From positions 310,001-374,000 of the forward strand of contig NZ_JBNAGJ010000002.1 in the NCBI RefSeq assembly GCF_049803795.1: a stretch of 64,000 nucleotides of DNA. Reading direction: 5' to 3'. The DNA comes from Thalassobius sp002708925 (lineage in GTDB: Bacteria; Pseudomonadota; Alphaproteobacteria; Rhodobacterales; Rhodobacteraceae). Positions within the stretch are counted from its first letter, which is position 1; each line of letters starts with the position of its first letter. The notes under the pieces were generated by a model, which was given only the letters and a program-made list of their open reading frames with translations, was not told where the DNA came from and did not search any database. Shown here piece by piece: positions 59,823 through 64,000 of the stretch. Both the position numbers and the translations under genes were made by a program.

Positions 59823-60548
59823 TCATTGGTGTGCCTCCATGCTCAGCCCCATCAGGCGTTCCTGCAATTCGGCGCTGCCGGCCAGTTCGGCCATCGCGCC
59901 GGTCCAGACGACACGCCCATCATCCATCACCACGCAGCTGTCCCCCAGGGCCTTGGCCACGCTGAAATTCTGTTCCACCAGCAGGATCGAGGCCCCCTGC
60001 TCTTTCAACTCACGCAGCGCCCGCGCCATGGTCGAGATAATCGCCGGCGCCAGCCCCTTTGTGGGTTCGTCGATCAGATACAGGCTGCGCTCCTCAATCA
60101 TCGAGCGGGCAATGGACAGCATCTGTTTCTGCCCGCCAGACAGGTTTCCCGCGTGCCCCTTCCAGAAAGTTTTCAGCGGCGGAAAGACGGTGAAAATCCA
60201 CTCCAGCCGCGCGTTGTCAATCGGCCCCGAGGCCGCCGCCAGGATCATGTTCTCCTCGACCGTCAGATCGCTGAAGATCCCCATGTTTTCGGGCACATAG
60301 CCCACACCCATCCGCGCAATCTGCGGCGTCGGCCGGGCGGCAATGTCCTGCCCGTCCAGCAGCACTTTACCGGCCTTGGCCCGCCAATGGCCCATAATGG
60401 TGCGCAAGGTCGTGGTCTTGCCCACCCCGTTGCGGCCCAGCAGCATGGTCACCCCGCCGCGCGGCACCTCCAGATCGACACCCTGCAAAATGTGATATTG
60501 CGCAATATCGGTATAGACGCCTTCCAGCTTCAGGATCGGGTCAGACAT
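59823..60548 (-). CDS. livF: ABC transporter ATP-binding protein LivF
   Basis: A 241-residue ATPase. Walker A LGRNGVGKTTT is near 36-46, the signature LSGGQKQMLSIARSM near 136, and Walker B LYLIDEPTKGLAP follows. The ATG at 60548 overlaps the livG stop by 8 bp, so translation is coupled. Compare UrtE at 3.8 kb, which has TEGIQP at the same place. Confidence 0.92.
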   Translation of the reverse strand: MSDPILKLEGVYTDIAQYHILQGVDLEVPRGGVTMLLGRNGVGKTTTLRTIMGHWRAKAGKVLLDGQDIAARPTPQIARMGVGYVPENMGIFSDLTVEENMILAAASGPIDNARLEWIFTVFPPLKTFWKGHAGNLSGGQKQMLSIARSMIEERSLYLIDEPTKGLAPAIISTMARALRELKEQGASILLVEQNFSVAKALGDSCVVMDDGRVVWTGAMAELAGSAELQERLMGLSMEAHQ

Positions 60549-61305
60549 CTTCCAGCTCCTTGCCCATATAGGCCTCTTGGACGACATCGCTGGCCATCAC
60601 TTCGACCGGATCGCCGTCAGCCGCCAGCGCACCGTTATGCAAAACGATGATACGATCCGCCAGCGTCCGGATCACATCCATCTTATGCTCGACCAGCAGG
60701 ATGGTGCGGTCTTTCTCGGCCTTCAGCTCGGCGATCAGGTCCAGCACGACGGGGGCCTCATCAACGCTCATGCCGGCGGTGGGTTCGTCGAACATATAAA
60801 CCAGCGGATCCAGGGCGATCAGCATCGCCACCTCCAGTTTGCGCTGGTTGCCGTGGCTCAGCGCTGAAACCGTCTGATCGCGCAGATCATAGAGCTTTAC
60901 CTTCTCCAGTACCGCGATCGCCCGATCGGTGATTTCCGCGTGCCCATCCGCCATCGAGAAAAAGCTGAACCCCATCTTGGCCTTTGACTGGATCACCAGC
61001 CGGACGTTTTCCAATACGGACAGGTTCGGAAACAGGTTCGTCAGCTGAAACGCGCGCCCAATTCCCAAATCGCAGCGCTGCGAAACCGAGCCTTTGGTGA
61101 TGTCGCGCCCGTTCAGCTCGACCCGCCCCTCCGAGGACGGAATCTGCCCCGAGATCAGATTGAAATACGTGGTTTTACCCGCCCCGTTGGGGCCGACAAT
61201 GGCCGTCAGCTGGCCGGTTTTGAAGGCGCAGCTGACGTGATCCACGGCCACATGCCCGCCAAATCGGACCGTCAGGTCATGCGTTTGCAGAATTACCCTG
61301 CTCAT
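60541..61305 (-). CDS. livG: ABC transporter ATP-binding protein LivG
   Basis: A 254-residue ATPase. Walker A GPNGAGKTTY is near 38-47, followed by GIGRAFQLTNLFPNLSVLENV, the LivG lid region. The signature LSHGNQRKLEVAMLI and Walker B VYMFDEPTAGMSVDE follow. It lies 90 bp after livK, behind a hairpin. Confidence 0.92.
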   Translation of the reverse strand: MSRVILQTHDLTVRFGGHVAVDHVSCAFKTGQLTAIVGPNGAGKTTYFNLISGQIPSSEGRVELNGRDITKGSVSQRCDLGIGRAFQLTNLFPNLSVLENVRLVIQSKAKMGFSFFSMADGHAEITDRAIAVLEKVKLYDLRDQTVSALSHGNQRKLEVAMLIALDPLVYMFDEPTAGMSVDEAPVVLDLIAELKAEKDRTILLVEHKMDVIRTLADRIIVLHNGALAADGDPVEVMASDVVQEAYMGKELEDV

Positions 61306-61353
61306 CGTCTTATCCTGTCAGAGAAAGCCCCACTGTGGGGGAAATACAAACAC

Positions 61354-61380
61354 CGGGGGCAGCGCACAGCCACCCCCGGC
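61354..61380 (-). other. Intercistronic hairpin between livK and livG
   Basis: CCGGGGG/CCCCCGG, 7 bp with a 13-nt loop, lies 15 bp after the livK stop. No U-tract follows. As at urtA-urtB, it probably stabilises or limits read-through after the binding-protein gene. Confidence 0.55.
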
Positions 61381-61395
61381 GCAAAGCCGTTCAGA

Positions 61396-62577
61396 TTATT
61401 CGCCAGTCCGGACCGGGATCGGCAGGTCATCAATGGTCAGTTCGCGCACCAGTTCGGGGATCGCCCATTCGACGCCGTCCTCGACCTTGATCTTGAAGTG
61501 ATACATGGATTGCATCGCCTGATGGTCCTCGGCGCGGAACTTCATCTTACCCTTGGGCGTGTCCCATTCCATGCCTTCCATGGCGGTGATCAGATCCTCG
61601 GTGTCGGTGCCTCCGGCCTTTTTGATCGCCTCAACCACGGCCAGACCGGCTGCCATACCACCCGCAGTAAAGAAATCGGGCGGCGTGCCGTAACGCTCTT
61701 GGTGGGTTTTCACCAGCCAGTCGTTGATCTCGTTTTTGGGGTTTTCGTAGAAATAATAGGTCGCGCCTTCCATTCCCGGAAACTGTTTATACGAGGCCAG
61801 AGCCGCCAGGATATTGCCCCCGGTTGCCATCTGGATGCCAAAACGGCCCGGATCCATCGCCTGGATCTTGCTCATGGGGTTGCCGCCGCCGGCCCAGATC
61901 ACGAACAGTTTCTTGGTGCCTTCGACATCCTTCATCGCGTTGAAGATACGCTCGGCCGCAGCGGTGAAATCAGTGGTGTCGGTGGGCACGTATTCCTCGG
62001 CCACGATTTCGGTGCCGGTTCCGGCCAGGGCCTCTTTGAACGCAGCGATCCCGTCACGGCCAAAGGCATAATCCTGCGCCAGGGTTGCGATTTTCACGTC
62101 ATCGCCCGCCAGCGCAATCGCATTCGCCACCGCATCTTGCGAACTGTTGCGCCCGGTGCGGAAAATATAGCGGTTCCAGTTCGCGCCGGTGATGCTGTCG
62201 GCCACGGCCGGCTCGACGATCAGGATCTTTTCATATTCCTCGGCCACCGGCAGCATCGCCAGCGCCACGCCCGAGCTGACCGGCCCCACGGCCAGATCAA
62301 CCTCGTCATCGCCATAGGCCTCTTCCAGCAGGGCCTTGCCGTTGTCGGGCTTCAGCTGAGTGTCCTTTTCGATCACCACGATCTTTTCGCCGTCAATCTC
62401 CATCGTGCCGCCGGTCGCATATTCCAGCCCCAGCATCAGCCCGTCATGAGACTGTTTCGCATAGGCCTCGAACGGGCCGGTTTTGCCATAGACATGGGCA
62501 ATCTTGATGTCCGCCATCGCGCCGGTTGCAGCCAGTGCCAGCGCCGAGACAAGCCCGGTCAGAACTGTACGTTTCAC
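61396..62577 (-). CDS. livK: Substrate-binding protein LivK-like (HAAT family)
   Basis: A 393-residue periplasmic receptor. The GTG start at 62577 has GGGAGG upstream. A signal peptide (MKRTVLTGLVSALALAATG, cleavage after AMA) is followed by DIKIAHVYGKTGPFEAYAKQSHDGLMLGLEYATGG. The ligand-binding type I fold is complete. The amide-binding-like features do not identify the ligand. First in livK-G-F-H-M. Confidence 0.9.
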   Translation of the reverse strand: MKRTVLTGLVSALALAATGAMADIKIAHVYGKTGPFEAYAKQSHDGLMLGLEYATGGTMEIDGEKIVVIEKDTQLKPDNGKALLEEAYGDDEVDLAVGPVSSGVALAMLPVAEEYEKILIVEPAVADSITGANWNRYIFRTGRNSSQDAVANAIALAGDDVKIATLAQDYAFGRDGIAAFKEALAGTGTEIVAEEYVPTDTTDFTAAAERIFNAMKDVEGTKKLFVIWAGGGNPMSKIQAMDPGRFGIQMATGGNILAALASYKQFPGMEGATYYFYENPKNEINDWLVKTHQERYGTPPDFFTAGGMAAGLAVVEAIKKAGGTDTEDLITAMEGMEWDTPKGKMKFRAEDHQAMQSMYHFKIKVEDGVEWAIPELVRELTIDDLPIPVRTGE

Positions 62578-62619
62578 GGTGATCCTCCCTGATCAATATA
62601 GACGTGTTGTCTTGGGCTA

Positions 62620-62649
62620 ATGCTAGAAACTGAGCGGGTTAACCGTCAA
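62620..62649 (-). promoter_or_regulatory. Candidate promoter of livK
   Basis: On minus: TTGACG (62649-62644), an 18-bp spacer and TAGCAT (62625-62620), giving a leader of about 35 nt before the GTG start. Confidence 0.5.
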
Positions 62650-62745
62650 TTCAGTATAAACCCGTATCCTTCTGAACGGGGTTTCCGGGCTTGACGCCAG
62701 AAATGTAATGTTATTACCTAATCATTCATAAAACCAAGTGCCGCA

Positions 62746-62997
62746 ATGACCCGAAACCTGTCTACCCAGCTAAAGAAACGCAGACGCGCCGCCGGGAATC
62801 CGATGGCCGCCTTTGACAATCTACCCCCCGAGGCCCGCGCCTGGGCGGCCCAGGCAGTCCTGCCCTGGTCTGCGCAGTCCGTTCGCAAAATCTGGAGCCG
62901 CGCCCTACGGGAAACTGGGTGCAAAATCAGTGCCTTGAACCGTCTTGACGCGGCCGAGAGGGCGACCCTCTCCAAAGAGCCCGCCCCCAGCCTTTAG
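62746..62997 (+). CDS. Small basic conserved protein (DUF6525-like)
   Basis: An 83-residue protein. KKRRRAAGNPMAAFDNLPPEARAWAAQAVLPWSAQSVRKIWSRALRE matches my recollection of a Rhodobacterales family (DUF6525). It is soluble, helical and basic. Function unknown. A TTGACG lies at 62691-62696, but its -10 is weak. Its last 4 bp overlap the converging SDR gene. Confidence 0.75.
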   Translation: MTRNLSTQLKKRRRAAGNPMAAFDNLPPEARAWAAQAVLPWSAQSVRKIWSRALRETGCKISALNRLDAAERATLSKEPAPSL

Positions 62998-63734
62998 ATA
63001 CAGCGCCCGCCATCCACCTCCATCGCGGTGCCGGTGATCATGCTGGCCTCGTCCGAGCACAGAAAGCAGGCCGCATTTCCCAGATCCTCGGGGGTGGAAA
63101 ACCGCCCGATCGGAATGGTGGACAGGAACTTGGCGCGCATCTCGGGCGTATCCTCGCCCATGAAACTGGACAAAAGCGGCGTTTCCCCCGCTACCGGACA
63201 CAGGGCATTCACGCGGATGCCCTTGGGGGCCAGTTCCACCGCCATGGTTTTCGTCGCGGTGATCATCCATCCCTTCGAGGCATTGTACCAGTTCAGGTTC
63301 GGACGCGGGCTAAGCCCCGCTGTCGAGGCCACGTTCAAAATCGCCCCCGCTCTGGCCGCCACCATCATCGGATTGAACGCCCGCGCCATCAGGTAGACGC
63401 TTTTGCAGTTCACGTTGAAAACGCGGTCGAATTCCGCGTCCGTGACTGTCTCCATCGGTTTGGGCAGATGAGTCACCCCGGCGTTGTTGACGATGATCTC
63501 CACCCCGGCCCAGTCCAATTGCACCTTCTCCGCCATCGCCGCCACGCTGGCGGCATCCGAGACATCCACCTGCACCGCGATCCCACCGATATCCGCAGCC
63601 ACCTGCGCCGCCAGATCTGCGTTCAGATCGGCCACCATCACCTGCGCGCCCTCGGCGGCGAATTTCCGTGCGATGCCAGCGCCGAACCCGCTGGCGCCCC
63701 CTGTCACGATGGCGCGCTTTCCTTCAAGTCTCAT
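62994..63734 (-). CDS. SDR family oxidoreductase (3-oxoacyl-ACP reductase-like)
   Basis: A 246-residue short-chain dehydrogenase. The cofactor loop TGGASGFGAGIA is near 10-21, with VADLNAD after strand 2, which favours NAD. NNAGVTH and the catalytic Ser...Tyr-x3-Lys (VASTAG, WYNASKG) are intact. Likely substrates are small hydroxy compounds; the gene is not in a fatty-acid cluster. The ATG lies inside the 3' end of the upstream gene (11-bp overlap). Confidence 0.92.
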   Translation of the reverse strand: MRLEGKRAIVTGGASGFGAGIARKFAAEGAQVMVADLNADLAAQVAADIGGIAVQVDVSDAASVAAMAEKVQLDWAGVEIIVNNAGVTHLPKPMETVTDAEFDRVFNVNCKSVYLMARAFNPMMVAARAGAILNVASTAGLSPRPNLNWYNASKGWMITATKTMAVELAPKGIRVNALCPVAGETPLLSSFMGEDTPEMRAKFLSTIPIGRFSTPEDLGNAACFLCSDEASMITGTAMEVDGGRCI

Positions 63735-64000
63735 GCATCTCTCCCAGTTTTTCAGTCCAATTCTTCAGTAACTGCCGCGCCGCTTGCTGGCGCAACAGCT
63801 GGAATTCCGGCTCGGCTGTGTCCTGGCCGGCCTTGTATCGCTGATCCCCAAGGCGCGTGATCATGACACCGGGCGCACCGAATTGATCGGCCGTCACATC
63901 CACGATCCATCCCCCGCTTTGGACCCAGGCATGTCCGTGCCACACCCCGTCCAGCCGGTATCCCTGCGGCCCAAGCGCCGGACTGCCGATCACAAATTCG
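63724..64000 (-). CDS. C-terminal part of a protein running off the window
   Basis: The frame is open to the edge, so the N-terminus is missing. The visible part has GHAWVQSGGWIVDVTADQFG, a His and Asp arrangement typical of transglutaminase/papain-like folds, and a C-terminal helix ending at GEMHET. A GTG at 63993 could start a short protein but is probably internal. It overlaps the SDR gene by 11 bp, so the two are co-transcribed. Confidence 0.6.
   Translation of the reverse strand, partial: EFVIGSPALGPQGYRLDGVWHGHAWVQSGGWIVDVTADQFGAPGVMITRLGDQRYKAGQDTAEPEFQLLRQQAARQLLKNWTEKLGEMHET

Overview
The window looks like chromosome of a member of the Rhodobacteraceae (Alphaproteobacteria, Roseobacter-like). 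The evidence is high GC with alphaproteobacterial codon use, a urt/ure nitrogen region, an AqpS-type ars operon, an Irr-box-controlled mbfA, Rhodobacterales-type small proteins, and an intergenic repeat of a style I associate with this family. No rRNA, CRISPR array, transposase or integrase gene is visible. Domain and family calls rest on motifs read by eye; no database search was run.

Layout. 1-3421 holds one large, visibly AT-richer gene. It fuses a superfamily 1 (Upf1/COG1112-like) helicase to a C-terminal phospholipase-D (HKD) nuclease domain, the architecture reported for the single-protein type II Mokosh anti-phage system. It stops 200 bp from the 3' end of a tRNA-Met(CAT) gene (3622-3698), a classic integration site. 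From 3.8 to 15.7 kb lies a urea region: the transporter urtABCDE on the minus strand, and divergently ureD-ureA-(55-aa membrane peptide)-ureB-ureC-ureE-ureF-ureG on the plus strand. From 15.8 to 22.5 kb are three consecutive genes: transglutaminase+DUF2126 amidoligase, circularly permuted ATP-grasp+alpha-E, and a second transglutaminase. They form a predicted but uncharacterised peptide-ligation and peptide-cleavage system.

22.6-30.2 kb (minus strand) carries a LysR regulator, a possible six-gene transcription unit arsR-arsC-aqpS-arsH-ABM protein-fadH-like reductase with a 26-bp palindrome over the arsR start codon, and three poorly known proteins including a lipoprotein. 30.4-34.5 kb (plus) holds two tandem CPBP membrane proteases, accD and folC. 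The folC-zapE gap contains a candidate small RNA with its own promoter, four GANTC (CcrM) sites and a strong terminator. 34.7-42.7 kb carries zapE, an MFS transporter, a translationally coupled fghA-DUF188-HAD-ornithine cyclodeaminase-like operon, a nitroreductase, an AEC transporter and mbfA.

42.8-51.3 kb contains a TetR regulator, glutathione-dependent formaldehyde dehydrogenase and a phenylacetate block: paaI, thiolase, paaK and a TetR gene on minus, paaZ and paaX on plus. Two operator-like sites there share a 12-base core. 51.3-57.5 kb holds DUF2794, an NlpC/P60 hydrolase, an M17 aminopeptidase, a possible degenerate Hpt protein, beta-carbonic anhydrase, asd and an MFS transporter. 57.6-62.6 kb is a second HAAT-type ABC transporter (livK-G-F-H-M order, minus). 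The end holds a small DUF6525-like gene, an SDR dehydrogenase and the 3' part of a gene running off the window.
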